The notes: generated by a model from the sequence alone, not told the origin. 64,000 bases of DNA from Streptomyces nitrosporeus (GCF_008704555.1 NZ_CP023702.1:2418001-2482000), one strand, 5' to 3'. Shown: positions 41,171 to 49,665, numbered from the stretch's first letter. Numbers and translations are program-made.

Positions 41171-41716
41171 TCAGTCGGCACGGGCGGCGGGCAGCTGCGA
41201 GGCCCATGCCGTGAGCTCGGTCAGGTGCCCGGGCCGCAGCCCGAGGCGCGGGTCGGGCTGAACGAGGAGGGTCGGCGTTCCCTCGGCGGTGCGTTCCGCT
41301 GCCCAGGCGTGGTCGAGGCCGGTGAAGTCGTCGTCGATCCAGACGGCGGGGGCGTCTGCCAGCCAGGCGTCGACGTGGTCGCGCTTCCACAGGTAGCCGT
41401 TGGGGTGGCTGGTGGTGATCCGGGAGCGCGGCAGGTCGACGTGCGGCAGGGACGGAAGGCCGAGGATCGGCCCGATGAGGGTGGTGGCGTCCTGGCGCCA
41501 ACTGGTGCACCAGACAGGGGTGACCAGGCCGGTGCGGATCACGTCCATGAGCATGGGGCCGTGGTCGGGGTTGAGCCAGACGGTGACCGGGTTGTCGGCG
41601 CTGCGGCCGGCGGGCACGACCTCATGGCGGACATGGGTGGCCGGGATCGAACCGCCCGTACCAGGAAAGGGGATGAGGACTCCGTCGATGTCGAGGAGCA
41701 GGTAGGTCGGACGCAT
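41171..41716 (-). CDS. HAD-like hydrolase domain protein
   Basis: 181 aa. Starts with HAD motif I YLLLDIDGVLIPF (nucleophile Asp and acid/base Asp) and carries a motif IV-like acidic VWIDDDFTGLD. A cap domain is not obvious, so it may act on a large or macromolecular phosphate. Last gene of a four-gene minus-strand operon; it begins 31 nt after the methyltransferase stop. Confidence 0.82.
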   Translation of the reverse strand: MRPTYLLLDIDGVLIPFPGTGGSIPATHVRHEVVPAGRSADNPVTVWLNPDHGPMLMDVIRTGLVTPVWCTSWRQDATTLIGPILGLPSLPHVDLPRSRITTSHPNGYLWKRDHVDAWLADAPAVWIDDDFTGLDHAWAAERTAEGTPTLLVQPDPRLGLRPGHLTELTAWASQLPAARAD

Positions 41717-41747
41717 CGGTCCTCCATAGGCCGGATGAGCGCGGCTG

Positions 41748-42479
41748 TCAGAGCCTGCGGGCGTGGATCAGCAGGGTGGCGGGCCAGTGGCCCACGCGAG
41801 GGTCGTGGAACTCCTGCGCCGAGGTGAGCCAGAAGCCCGCCTGGCTGAGGTGCTTCTCCCAGCGGTCGGTGCCGAACTCCCAGCGGGCGATGGGGAGCCG
41901 GGTGCGGTCGGGGAGGGTGACGTGGTCGCGGCGGGGACGGTCGTCGCCCGCGGGGCTTCGGCCACCACGCTGCGGGTGCGGGACGGAGAAGACGAGCACC
42001 CGGCCGGGCGAGAGGCGTTGGGCGATGGCCGACAGCAGGAGTCCAGGGGCGACCAGGCCGACGGCACCGAAGACGGAGTAGATCGCGTCGAACTGCTCGT
42101 CGGAGGCGTGCAGGTAGTGCAAGGCGTGGCCGACGACGAAGGTGAGGTTGTTCAGCCGTCCGTAGTGGGAGCGGGCGCGGTGGACCTGGAGGCCGACCAG
42201 GTCGAGGCCAGTGACGTGGGCGCCGGTTGGGGCGTCCCCTGCCCGAGTGAAGCCGAGAGCTTGGGGAAGGGTGGCGAGGTGGGCGGCGTTGTGGCCAGGG
42301 CCGCAGCCGAGTTCCAGGAGTCGCTTGCCGTGAAGGTCGGGTCCGAGGATCTCGGCTCCGGGCCCTTGGCCGGGTCTCGTGGTCCATTGCATCCGGGCGG
42401 GTACGGAGAGGGGTTCGGTGAGTCCGGCTGTGGTGCGCTGGAGGGCGTGGGCGTGCCAGGGGGATGCCTGGGCGAGCAC
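41748..42479 (-). CDS. class I SAM-dependent methyltransferase
   Basis: 243 aa from GTG 42479, one base beyond the stop of the upstream kinase-like gene, so translation is coupled. Motif I LLELGCGPGHNAAHLA, motif II VTGLDLVGLQ, and YSVFGAVGLVAP with VFSVPHP (motif III region) place it with small-molecule methyltransferases. The substrate is unknown. Confidence 0.85.
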   Translation of the reverse strand: MLAQASPWHAHALQRTTAGLTEPLSVPARMQWTTRPGQGPGAEILGPDLHGKRLLELGCGPGHNAAHLATLPQALGFTRAGDAPTGAHVTGLDLVGLQVHRARSHYGRLNNLTFVVGHALHYLHASDEQFDAIYSVFGAVGLVAPGLLLSAIAQRLSPGRVLVFSVPHPQRGGRSPAGDDRPRRDHVTLPDRTRLPIARWEFGTDRWEKHLSQAGFWLTSAQEFHDPRVGHWPATLLIHARRL

Positions 42480-42480
42480 G

Positions 42481-43392
42481 TCAGATCTCCAGGAGGTGGA
42501 GGACGTCGGTGAGGTGGCGGCGGACGACCTTGATGTAGCCGGGGTCGGTGGCCGGGTCGTTGATCCAGCGAACCGCCTGCTCCATGAACCACTCGACGGC
42601 CCACATGCGGTGCCAGCCCAGGGCCCAGTTCTCGGCGGTGAGCCCGCCGCGCGGGGTGAGGGCGTCGGGGGTGCCGCCGGCGGTGACGTACTGCTCCAGG
42701 AAGACGCGCAGGCGCACGGGGTGCGGCGGGTCGATGGTGCCGTGCCAGCTGGCGAGGTCGAACAGGCCGGGGCCGGTGAAGGCACGGGCGAAGTCGAGCA
42801 GCCGCCAGCCGCGCTCGCCGATGTGGAGACTGGTGGGGTGGAACTCGGAGTGCACCCAACCGAACGGTGCCAGCGTCGCTCCGGTCGAGCGGGCCTCGGC
42901 GGCCTGGGCGATACGGCCGAGCGCGTCCGCGATGTCGTCGGCGTCCTGCCACCGGTCAGCTTTGCGCAGCCGTTCGAGATGCTCCAGCGCCAGGGCCGGC
43001 AGCGTCCGCAGCCGCTCCTGGTCGAGGACGGGCAAGGGCGGAGCCGTACGGGTGCCGTGCAGGATCACGGCCGCGGCGACGCCGTCGAGGTCGTCGGCCC
43101 CGCGGACGGACGGTCCGAGGTCCTCCATGAGCATGCCGAGCCATCCGTCCACGACGGCGGAGGCGTGGACCTGGGGGACGGGTACGCCGAGGGTGCGGGC
43201 CAGGCGGAGGGCCTGGTCCTCGCTGTCGAAGGGCTTCTTGGCGTACTTGAAGACGGCCGTGGTGCCGTCGGGGAAGGCCACGCGCTCGACGCCGGACATG
43301 GACCACACGCGCACCTCCTCCCGTACGGCGGTGGTCCGGCCGGTCGCGGTGAGCAGGTTGTCGAGGAGTTCGGCGCTGGGGTTCGTGGTCAC
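42481..43392 (-). CDS. APH-fold phosphotransferase with altered catalytic loop
   Basis: 303 aa. An aminoglycoside-phosphotransferase/choline-kinase fold: TTAVFKYAKK retains the ATP-site Lys, WLGMLMEDLGPS the hinge, LLDFARA the metal Asp. The Brenner motif HGDxxxxN instead reads HSEFHPTS, so catalytic Asp is Glu and the metal Asn is Ser. Activity may be altered or lost. It lies between the unknown protein and the methyltransferase in the operon. Confidence 0.82.
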   Translation of the reverse strand: MTTNPSAELLDNLLTATGRTTAVREEVRVWSMSGVERVAFPDGTTAVFKYAKKPFDSEDQALRLARTLGVPVPQVHASAVVDGWLGMLMEDLGPSVRGADDLDGVAAAVILHGTRTAPPLPVLDQERLRTLPALALEHLERLRKADRWQDADDIADALGRIAQAAEARSTGATLAPFGWVHSEFHPTSLHIGERGWRLLDFARAFTGPGLFDLASWHGTIDPPHPVRLRVFLEQYVTAGGTPDALTPRGGLTAENWALGWHRMWAVEWFMEQAVRWINDPATDPGYIKVVRRHLTDVLHLLEI

Positions 43393-43468
43393 AGGAGGGC
43401 TCCGGGTAGATGGTGGCGTCCGGGGCGGGCGAAGGATGCCGGCCCGCCCCGGAGCCTGATCGGTGGAG

Positions 43469-44218
43469 TTACGCGGCGGGGTTCACACGGTGGGCGTAGA
43501 CCTGCTCGATCCAGCCCGCCTTGAACGCGGCGAGGTCGTCGCGGAAGTTCGCCATCGAGGCACCGTAGGGCGCGACGACGCCGCCGGACTGGTCCGGCAC
43601 GGACTGGCAGCCGTGCACGAGCCGGCCGCCGAGGGCGGCGTGGGCCTTGATGGACTCGATCCGGCGGTGCTCGTTGAACCAGCCGCCGTGGTAGACCTCG
43701 TCGAGCATCCCGCCCGTCTCGTCGTCCAGGTCGAAGACGACGGAGGTGGCGGCGGGGAAGAACCAGCACGGGCCGACGTTGGAGATGTGCCCGTCCAACT
43801 CGACCTTGTTGAGCGCCATGAGCGTGGCCGCCTCGTGGAGCATCCGCAGGTGCTCGGCGGTGATCTGCGGCAGACCTAGGCCAGCCAGGTGCTCCTCGCG
43901 GAAGAGGTGGGCGTACACCTCGTAAGCGGTGCTCAGGACGCGGGCCGCGTCGGAGGTGGACTCGCTGTGCTGCTTGATGAAGTCGAGCGCGAGCTGCTCG
44001 ACCGCACTCTCGGTCGTCTCGTCTGCACCCAGGAGCTGGGCCTTGACCAGCTCCCAGTCGGCGACGAGCCACGTGTTCGACTCGAAGCGGAAGAAGTACT
44101 CGGCCGGGTCGATCGTGATGCGCCGGCCGTCGACCTGGATACCGGGCAGGCGGTTCCAGCGCGGGTCGAACGCTTCGGGCAGTTCGACCGTGATGGCCGT
44201 GGTGTCGATGGTGGTCAC
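43469..44218 (-). CDS. unrecognised conserved-looking protein, first in operon
   Basis: 249 aa from GTG 44218 (GGAGAC 5-6 nt upstream); a longer frame to 44332 lacks a ribosome site. No family recognised. No signal peptide or membrane helix. The middle is helical (SAVEQLALDFIKQHSESTSD); the C-terminal half has Cys/Trp/His-rich segments (VGPCWFFPAATSVVFDLDDETGG, WFNEHRRIESIKAHAALGG, LVHGCQSVPDQSGGVVAPYG) that could form an active or metal site. First gene of the operon and divergent from the HTH/TPR regulator, so it may be the core of the cassette. Confidence 0.75.
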   Translation of the reverse strand: MTTIDTTAITVELPEAFDPRWNRLPGIQVDGRRITIDPAEYFFRFESNTWLVADWELVKAQLLGADETTESAVEQLALDFIKQHSESTSDAARVLSTAYEVYAHLFREEHLAGLGLPQITAEHLRMLHEAATLMALNKVELDGHISNVGPCWFFPAATSVVFDLDDETGGMLDEVYHGGWFNEHRRIESIKAHAALGGRLVHGCQSVPDQSGGVVAPYGASMANFRDDLAAFKAGWIEQVYAHRVNPAA

Positions 44219-44444
44219 CGTGTCTCCGTCTCTGTTCGGCCGGGTTCGGGCACAGGAATGCCCGAGCCTGATGTGGGCGTACGGAACTTCGGGGTGCCGC
44301 CCGGACCAAGGGGGAGCCTGGATCACGGTCACGCCGTTCTGGGCGGCTGCTGATAAGTGAACCGGTGGTCACGCTCAGTGGGTACGGTGGAAGGCAGTTG
44401 AAGCGGTATACGCGGTTTACAGCTCCGGTGGGGAGGTGGTCGTG
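44219..44444. promoter_or_regulatory. divergent promoter region of the 41-46 kb cassette
   Basis: 226 nt between two divergent operons. The right half is AT-richer (AAGCGGTATACGCGG contains the near-palindrome GTATAC). No -35/-10 pair is certain. Confidence 0.4.
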
Positions 44445-45797
44445 GTGGGGCAGAGAGATCCCAACTCCCTTCTGCGGGATGCCATAAGCGCGGCAGGATG
44501 CACCTACGAGGCGCTCGCGAGGGACGTGCGTCACGTGGCCGCCGAGAACGGCGAGATGCTCCAGACCAACAAGTCGGCCGTCTCGCACTGGGTGAACGGC
44601 AGCCGAGCCCCGTCAGGGCAGGTGGGTCAGTACCTGGCCGAGGTGCTGACCCGCCGAGCAGGACGCACGATCACCCGGACCGAAATCGGTCTGCATGCCG
44701 GGGAAGCCGAAGAACCGGCGGAGGCCGATCCCGTCCTCGCTGTCACCGACCTGGGCCGCGCCGACGTCGAACGCCGCCGCTTCCTCGCCATCGCAGCCTT
44801 CACCACCGCCGGCGTCGCCATGCCGCTCAGCCACGACCACGAAGCCACCGCCCGCATGCTCCGCGCCCGCACCGGCACGTCCCTCGTCGGCGCGGAGGAC
44901 GTGGACGTCGTACGCCAGATCACCACCGCCTTCAGCGCCGCCGACGAACGCCTCGGCGGCGGGCACGGCCTGACCACCGTCTGCGCCTACCTCGCCGACA
45001 CAGCCGCCCCCATGCTGCGCGGACGCTTCCCCAGCGAAATCTTACGTCGGGCCGCCTTCGGAGCCGTCGCCGAACTCGCCTACCTGGCGGAGTGGAAGCA
45101 CCACGACCTCGATCAGGAAGGCGCCGCCCAGCGCTACTACCAGGTCGGCTACCAGCTCGCCTGCGAAGCCGACCCCCAAGGCCACGCCGCCTGGATGATG
45201 CGTGCCCTCGCCCACCAAGCGCTGAGCCTCAAGCAGCCCCATCACTGCGTCGATCTCGTCGAAGGCGCCCTACGCCTGGGCCTCGGCCACGTCGACGGCC
45301 AGACGGAAGCTCTCCTCCACATCACACATGCCCGCGCCTACGCGGCCACAGAGGAGAGCGCATCAGCCGCACGCGCCCTGCTCGCCGCCGAGGATGCCCT
45401 CCTACGCGACGACGGCCCCCAGCCCAGCTACTCCCGCGTGAGCGGCCCCGCCGCCGGCACCGTGGCCAGCCACACCGCCCGCACCCTGACCGACCTCGCC
45501 GACCACATCGGCACCGAGCAGCAGCACCGCGACGCCCTCACCCGCTGGGACCCCGTGAAGTACAAGCGCGTCCACGCTCTCACCCACGCCGACCTCGGCG
45601 ACAGTCTCGCCGCCCAGGTTCGCGCCGACGAAGCCGTCGCCGCCTGGACCCAGGCCCTGAGCCTCATGGAGGGCATGACCTCCGACCGGACGCGCAAGGC
45701 CATCTCCTCGATCCGCTCCACCCTCGCGGTCTACCAGCACCGGCGAGTCCCCGGCGTGGCCGATCTCGCCCGCCGAGCCCGCGAAGCCCTCGCCTAA
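44445..45797 (+). CDS. HTH/TPR regulator with a TTA codon (bldA-dependent)
   Basis: 450 aa from GTG 44445, 8 nt after GGAGG; GTG codons at 44442 or 44436 are alternatives. The N-terminus is an Xre-like helix-turn-helix region (LRDAISAAGCTYEALARDV, NKSAVSHWVNGSRAPSG), then RRRFLAIAAFTTAGVAMP, then TPR-like helical repeats to the end, an NsdA/NsdB-like layout. Codon 200 is TTA (45042-45044), the rare leucine codon read by the bldA tRNA, tying translation to development. Probable regulator of the divergent operon. Confidence 0.82.
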   Translation: MGQRDPNSLLRDAISAAGCTYEALARDVRHVAAENGEMLQTNKSAVSHWVNGSRAPSGQVGQYLAEVLTRRAGRTITRTEIGLHAGEAEEPAEADPVLAVTDLGRADVERRRFLAIAAFTTAGVAMPLSHDHEATARMLRARTGTSLVGAEDVDVVRQITTAFSAADERLGGGHGLTTVCAYLADTAAPMLRGRFPSEILRRAAFGAVAELAYLAEWKHHDLDQEGAAQRYYQVGYQLACEADPQGHAAWMMRALAHQALSLKQPHHCVDLVEGALRLGLGHVDGQTEALLHITHARAYAATEESASAARALLAAEDALLRDDGPQPSYSRVSGPAAGTVASHTARTLTDLADHIGTEQQHRDALTRWDPVKYKRVHALTHADLGDSLAAQVRADEAVAAWTQALSLMEGMTSDRTRKAISSIRSTLAVYQHRRVPGVADLARRAREALA

Positions 45798-45798
45798 C

Positions 45799-46332
45799 AT
45801 GCCCAACAACCGCCCCGACGAAGGGAACCCCGTGGCCCAGCAGACCGACGACCAGTCGAAGGCGTTGAAGCCGGCGCTCGAATCGATGACCCTGCTGGTC
45901 GCCGCCGTCATCGTCCACGACAAGGTCACCAACCGCGTCGTTCTCCTCCAGCGCAGCGAAAGCGCCAAGTTCGCCCAGGGAATGTGGGACCTCCCCGTCG
46001 GCAAGAGCGAACCGGGCGAACCCATCACGGAGACCGCGGTCCGCGAGCTCTACGAGGAGACGGGCCTCACGGTGAAGTCCGAGTCCCTCAAGGTCGCCCA
46101 CATCATCCACGGCGCATGGGGCGTGGAGGCCCCCAACGGCTTCCTCACGGTCGTCTTCGCCGCCCACGAATGGACCGGCGAACCCGAAAACCGCGAACCC
46201 CGCAAGCACTCCCAGGTCCGGTGGGTCGACGTCAACTCCATCCCCGAAGAATTCGTGGAGACCACCGACAGCGCCCTCGACCGCTACCTCGGAGGCGGGC
46301 CGCAGGTCTCGCTGAACGGCTGGGCTAGCTAA
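45799..46332 (+). CDS. NUDIX hydrolase
   Basis: 177 aa from ATG 45799, one base after the regulator stop; a GTG at 45832 preceded by GAAGGG is also a good start. A full Nudix box is present: GKSEPGEPITETAVRELYEE fits GX5EX7REUXEE, followed by TGL. Hydrolyses a nucleoside diphosphate linked to another group; the substrate is not predictable. Coupled to the HTH/TPR regulator. Confidence 0.9.
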   Translation: MPNNRPDEGNPVAQQTDDQSKALKPALESMTLLVAAVIVHDKVTNRVVLLQRSESAKFAQGMWDLPVGKSEPGEPITETAVRELYEETGLTVKSESLKVAHIIHGAWGVEAPNGFLTVVFAAHEWTGEPENREPRKHSQVRWVDVNSIPEEFVETTDSALDRYLGGGPQVSLNGWAS

Positions 46333-46351
46333 CCAGAGCCCGAAAAAGGAC

Positions 46352-48058
46352 TTACCCACGCTGGATGCCCTCGGTGTTCCAGAGGAGGCCGCGCTTCCCG
46401 TCCTGTGTCTGGGCGATCAGCGCGGTCGCATTGCCTCCCTCATACGGCCCTACGGCCAGGTACCAGGTGCCAGGTGCCAGGCAGGCAACTACGCTTGGCG
46501 ACAAATCCTCGGCGACCAGCTGCCGCTCCGTGGGTACTGCAAACCAGAATGGGACGAACGACTGGTCATGGTCGGGCCCCGTCTGCGCTCGCGAGGCAGC
46601 GCCCCTGACACTTGGCTGGAGCCGTCCGTCCGCCGCATCTCTCATCCGCCCGACGTCAAGGTCGATATGGGACGCGGCTCGTCCCTGCACCTGTCCGCTC
46701 CGTGCCCACAAAGCTGCCTCGACATCAGGCAGTTCCTTTCGGAGTCTGCCCTTTCCAGCTGCCACGAGAGCCTCGTCGGCGTCGCGATCGCGTGACGCGT
46801 AGCGCAGAAGGGTAATGAGGTACGCGAGGGCAGCGGGCCGCTGGAGTCGGCCCGCGTATCGCATCAGGTTGTCCGCCAGGAACGGGTACTTGCCGTACCG
46901 CAAGGAGTGCGCCACTTCTACGAGCTCTGCCGGAGGCCAGTCACGTCCGACACGTTTCAGCGCAGCATGGACATCGTCCCTCTCCCCCGCCTCCCATCGG
47001 GCAGTGAGGGCTGGCACCAACCGCACAAGCGGCAGCCCTCCAAGGGTGCGCGCATCGAGGACAGGTTCATCGCCCTCGGCCCTTGAGGCGACTTGGGCTG
47101 GCACGTCCGGGGCAGTCCGTTCCCGAGGCTGCGGCGGGACCGCGGCCCCTGCCCCAGGGACAGCCGTGACCGTGGGCAGCGCCGCGAGGGACACCGCCGA
47201 GGAGGCAGGCGTCGGAGGCGAGTCTGAGGCACTCCGCGGCCTCTGCTGCCGAGCGATCTCCGCGAGGCCCACTCGCGCTTGCTCGGCGGTGAGTCGCGCC
47301 TCAGGCTCGCGGGCGAGCAGTCCAGCCAGAACAGGAGCCAGTTCACCTGCTCGCTCGGTCTCCTCCGGATCCTCGTGACAGATCGCGTACATGACCGCTT
47401 CCTCGATCTCTCCTGTGAAGGGACGTCGTCCCTCGACAAGCTCGTACAGGATCACCCCGAGAGACCAGAGGTCTGCCGGGGCCTCACCCCGGTGCCCGCG
47501 CAGGCGCTCGGGAGCCATGTAGCTCACCGATCCCGGCCCTGCGCCGGTCCTCGTCAGCTGTGTGGCGCCCTTGACGAGGGCGATCCCGAAGTCGACGACC
47601 ACCACACGCGCACCAGCCACGAGGATGTTGGCGGGTTTAAGATCCCGGTGCACGACCTCCTTGTCGTGCACCTCGGTCAACGCGTCCACGATCGCGAGCC
47701 CTATCCCGACGGTCTCTGGGACCGACAGCGGCCCCTCGTTTCGCAGCAGTTGCTGCAGCGAGGAGCCCGCAACGTATTCCATGACCATGACAGGTGGCTC
47801 GAGGTCTTTGAGGACGTCGTGGACGACGACGATCCCGGCGTGGCGGAGGTTAGCTAGCACCTCAGCCTCGCGGATGAAGCGTCTCCGCTGGAGAGCCCGG
47901 CTCGCTTCGCTATCGTCGACGTACACGACGCTCTTGAGGGCGACATCGCGCCCGAGCGTCTCATCACGGGCCAGCCAGACCCTGCCCATGCCACCTTTTC
48001 CGATGGCTCTGACGAAGCGATATCGCCCACCGACCAGCTCGTCCTGCTCCCCAGGCAT
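46352..48058 (-). CDS. soluble PknB-like Ser/Thr protein kinase
   Basis: 568 aa from ATG 48058; ATG 48067 three codons earlier is possible. The kinase domain spans about 10-260: GKGGMGRVWLA, ALKSV lysine, HRDLKPAN, DFG and APE (YMAPERL) are intact, so it should be active, unlike the pseudokinase at 1952. No transmembrane helix is seen. The C-terminal 250 residues form an uncharacterised globular region (residues about 340-568). Convergent with the NUDIX gene, 19 nt apart; base composition by eye is slightly less GC-rich than neighbours. Confidence 0.92.
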   Translation of the reverse strand: MPGEQDELVGGRYRFVRAIGKGGMGRVWLARDETLGRDVALKSVVYVDDSEASRALQRRRFIREAEVLANLRHAGIVVVHDVLKDLEPPVMVMEYVAGSSLQQLLRNEGPLSVPETVGIGLAIVDALTEVHDKEVVHRDLKPANILVAGARVVVVDFGIALVKGATQLTRTGAGPGSVSYMAPERLRGHRGEAPADLWSLGVILYELVEGRRPFTGEIEEAVMYAICHEDPEETERAGELAPVLAGLLAREPEARLTAEQARVGLAEIARQQRPRSASDSPPTPASSAVSLAALPTVTAVPGAGAAVPPQPRERTAPDVPAQVASRAEGDEPVLDARTLGGLPLVRLVPALTARWEAGERDDVHAALKRVGRDWPPAELVEVAHSLRYGKYPFLADNLMRYAGRLQRPAALAYLITLLRYASRDRDADEALVAAGKGRLRKELPDVEAALWARSGQVQGRAASHIDLDVGRMRDAADGRLQPSVRGAASRAQTGPDHDQSFVPFWFAVPTERQLVAEDLSPSVVACLAPGTWYLAVGPYEGGNATALIAQTQDGKRGLLWNTEGIQRG

Positions 48059-48582
48059 GGTCAGCATCCTAGCCCCGAACGAGATGGAAGCCCGCCTGAA
48101 CCGAAGCCGCCACCAGTAGCTCCAGCAGGCATCGCAGATCGTCGGCGCTCTCGCCCACGCAGCGCCTCAGCTCCAAGTGCTGAGGCGCCGACACCTCACA
48201 GCCAGAGCGAAGCAGTCCGCACACAGTCCGCAGGACGCCCGCTCAGGACCGTCGCACCCCATCGCCAGCCAACAGCAAAAGGCCAGGTCAGCGCCCCACA
48301 GGGAAAATCCCCGCAGGTCACCGACCCGGCCCCTTACTAGGAGACCAAGCATGCCTGGCCTCCGGCCGGACCATGCGCCCCGCGATCCAGCGGGCCGCGC
48401 CGTCCGCCCACCCGCGCCCGGCCCCCGGGCCGCCGGACACGGCGGTCGCGGCGGCCGGGCGCGGTCGTCTTCGCCCCTCCGGTTCCGGTGGTACCGCGCT
48501 TGCGCGGCGGGCCGGTGCGGCAGGGGCGTTCCGTTGTCGCCCGCGGACTGCCGCCCCGCAGGCGGGACTTCCGGGGCGCGCC
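48059..48582. other. gap of about 520 nt, mostly without supported gene
   Basis: Lower GC than the rest of the window between 48070 and 48340. It includes the weak 61-codon frame listed separately. The stretch 48360-48580 is GC-rich, dense with inverted pieces of GCCCGGCC, and no coding frame is convincing. It looks like a junction at the edge of the accessory cassette. Confidence 0.35.
48167..48352 (-). CDS. possible Cys-rich 61-aa small protein
   Basis: The ATG at 48352 has GGAGG 6 nt upstream on the minus strand. The product has six cysteines in the second half (CCWLAMGCDGPERASCGLC, ADC). Codon usage is not typical for Streptomyces and no homologue is recognised, so this may be a remnant or chance frame. 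Confidence 0.25.
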   Translation of the reverse strand: MLGLLVRGRVGDLRGFSLWGADLAFCCWLAMGCDGPERASCGLCADCFALAVRCRRLSTWS

Positions 48583-49035
48583 CTACGCCGCGCAGAACTC
48601 GTTGCCCTCCGGGTCCCGCATGACCCACCAGTGGCCGGCCGGGCCCTTGTCCACCTCCCGTACCCGGGTCGCCCCCAGGCCCTCCAGCCTCGCCACCAGC
48701 GCGTCGAGGCCGCCGGGTTCGCTGTGGACGTCGATGTGCAGGCGGTTCTTGCCCGTCTTGGCCTCGGGTACGTCCTGGAAGAGGAGCCGCCGCCCGCGGC
48801 CGACGCCGCTGGTCTCGTCGAAGGGGTCCTCGGGGTGGCGGATCGCGGCGTAGCCGCGGAAGGTCCTGCGGCCGCGGTGCTCGGTGACCGCTTCCTCGCC
48901 GATGTGTCCGGCGGCCAGCAGTTGCCCGATGAGGGCGTCGGGGTCCTCCACCTCGTACTCCAGGGCCGCGGCCCAGAAGTCCGCGAGGGCGGGGGCGTTC
49001 GCGCTGTCGATGACCAGCTTCCAACTCAACGTCAT
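48583..49035 (-). CDS. VOC/glyoxalase family protein
   Basis: 150 aa from ATG 49035. VOC fold: WKLVIDSANAPALADFWAAAL at the start, LHIDVHS (metal-His strand), and the terminal WVMRDPEGNEFC. Members bind divalent metals and act in fosfomycin/glyoxal-type chemistry or bind antibiotics. It is divergent from a CGNR regulator and its start codon lies inside a shared palindrome. Confidence 0.88.
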   Translation of the reverse strand: MTLSWKLVIDSANAPALADFWAAALEYEVEDPDALIGQLLAAGHIGEEAVTEHRGRRTFRGYAAIRHPEDPFDETSGVGRGRRLLFQDVPEAKTGKNRLHIDVHSEPGGLDALVARLEGLGATRVREVDKGPAGHWWVMRDPEGNEFCAA

Positions 49036-49059
49036 GTAACCAGTTATATTGGTTACATG
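49033..49059. promoter_or_regulatory. palindrome containing both divergent start codons
   Basis: Perfect 10-bp arms CATGTAACCA (49033-49042) and TGGTTACATG (49050-49059) with a 7-nt spacer. The left arm contains the VOC start and the right arm the CGNR start. -10-like hexamers TATATT (plus, 49045-49050) and TATAAC (minus, 49048-49043) end 6-7 nt before each ATG, so both mRNAs should be leaderless and both promoters blocked by one bound repressor. Confidence 0.75.
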
Positions 49060-49665
49060 AACTCCGCCGCAACTACCGGGCTGACGCTGTACTCCCGTAC
49101 CGGTGCCGCCTACCGGTTCGACCCCGGCGCGCTGTGCCTGGAGCTGCTGACCACCGGCGGCCCCGGCCCCTACAGCCGGTACGAGGTCCTGCGCGAGCCC
49201 GCCGACCTGGCCGCCTGGGCGGACCGGTCGCGGCTGACCCCGACGCCCGTGCTGGAGATCTCGGCGGACGAGGTGGCCGCGGCGCGCGGGCTGCGTGACG
49301 CGTTGTTCGGGGTGGTTCTCGCCCGTACGCACGGTGAGCCGTACCCGGCCGGTGACCTGGAGGCCGTCAACGAGGCGGCCGCCCGTCCGGCCCTGGCACC
49401 CGCCGTCACGGCGGAGGGGGAGCGGCGGTGGACCGGGCCCCTCACCGGCGCCCGCCTGGCGTCCACCGTCGCCCGCGATGCCGTCGAGCTCCTGACCGGC
49501 CCTTTCGCGCACCGCATACGCACCTGCGCCTCCGAGAACTGCCACCTCGTCTACGTCGACACCTCGCGCCCCGGACGCCGTCGCTGGTGCTCCATGGAGC
49601 ACTGCGGCAACCTCCACAAGGTCAGGGCGCTGCGTTCCCGCCAGACCGGGGCCGAGGGAGGCTGA
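49057..49665 (+). CDS. ABATE/CGNR zinc-finger transcriptional regulator
   Basis: 202 aa from ATG 49057. ABATE-like N-terminal domain and finger RTCASENCHLVYVDTS then RWCSMEHCGNLHK, with CGNR written CGNL. Probable autoregulator acting on the palindrome at its own start codon and on the divergent VOC gene. No ribosome binding site can fit between the two genes. Confidence 0.88.
   Translation: MNSAATTGLTLYSRTGAAYRFDPGALCLELLTTGGPGPYSRYEVLREPADLAAWADRSRLTPTPVLEISADEVAAARGLRDALFGVVLARTHGEPYPAGDLEAVNEAAARPALAPAVTAEGERRWTGPLTGARLASTVARDAVELLTGPFAHRIRTCASENCHLVYVDTSRPGRRRWCSMEHCGNLHKVRALRSRQTGAEGG

Noticed and set aside
48068..48582. Integration junction with a tRNA or att site at the end of the cassette
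   Set aside because: No tRNA, integrase or direct att repeat could be identified; only a composition change.
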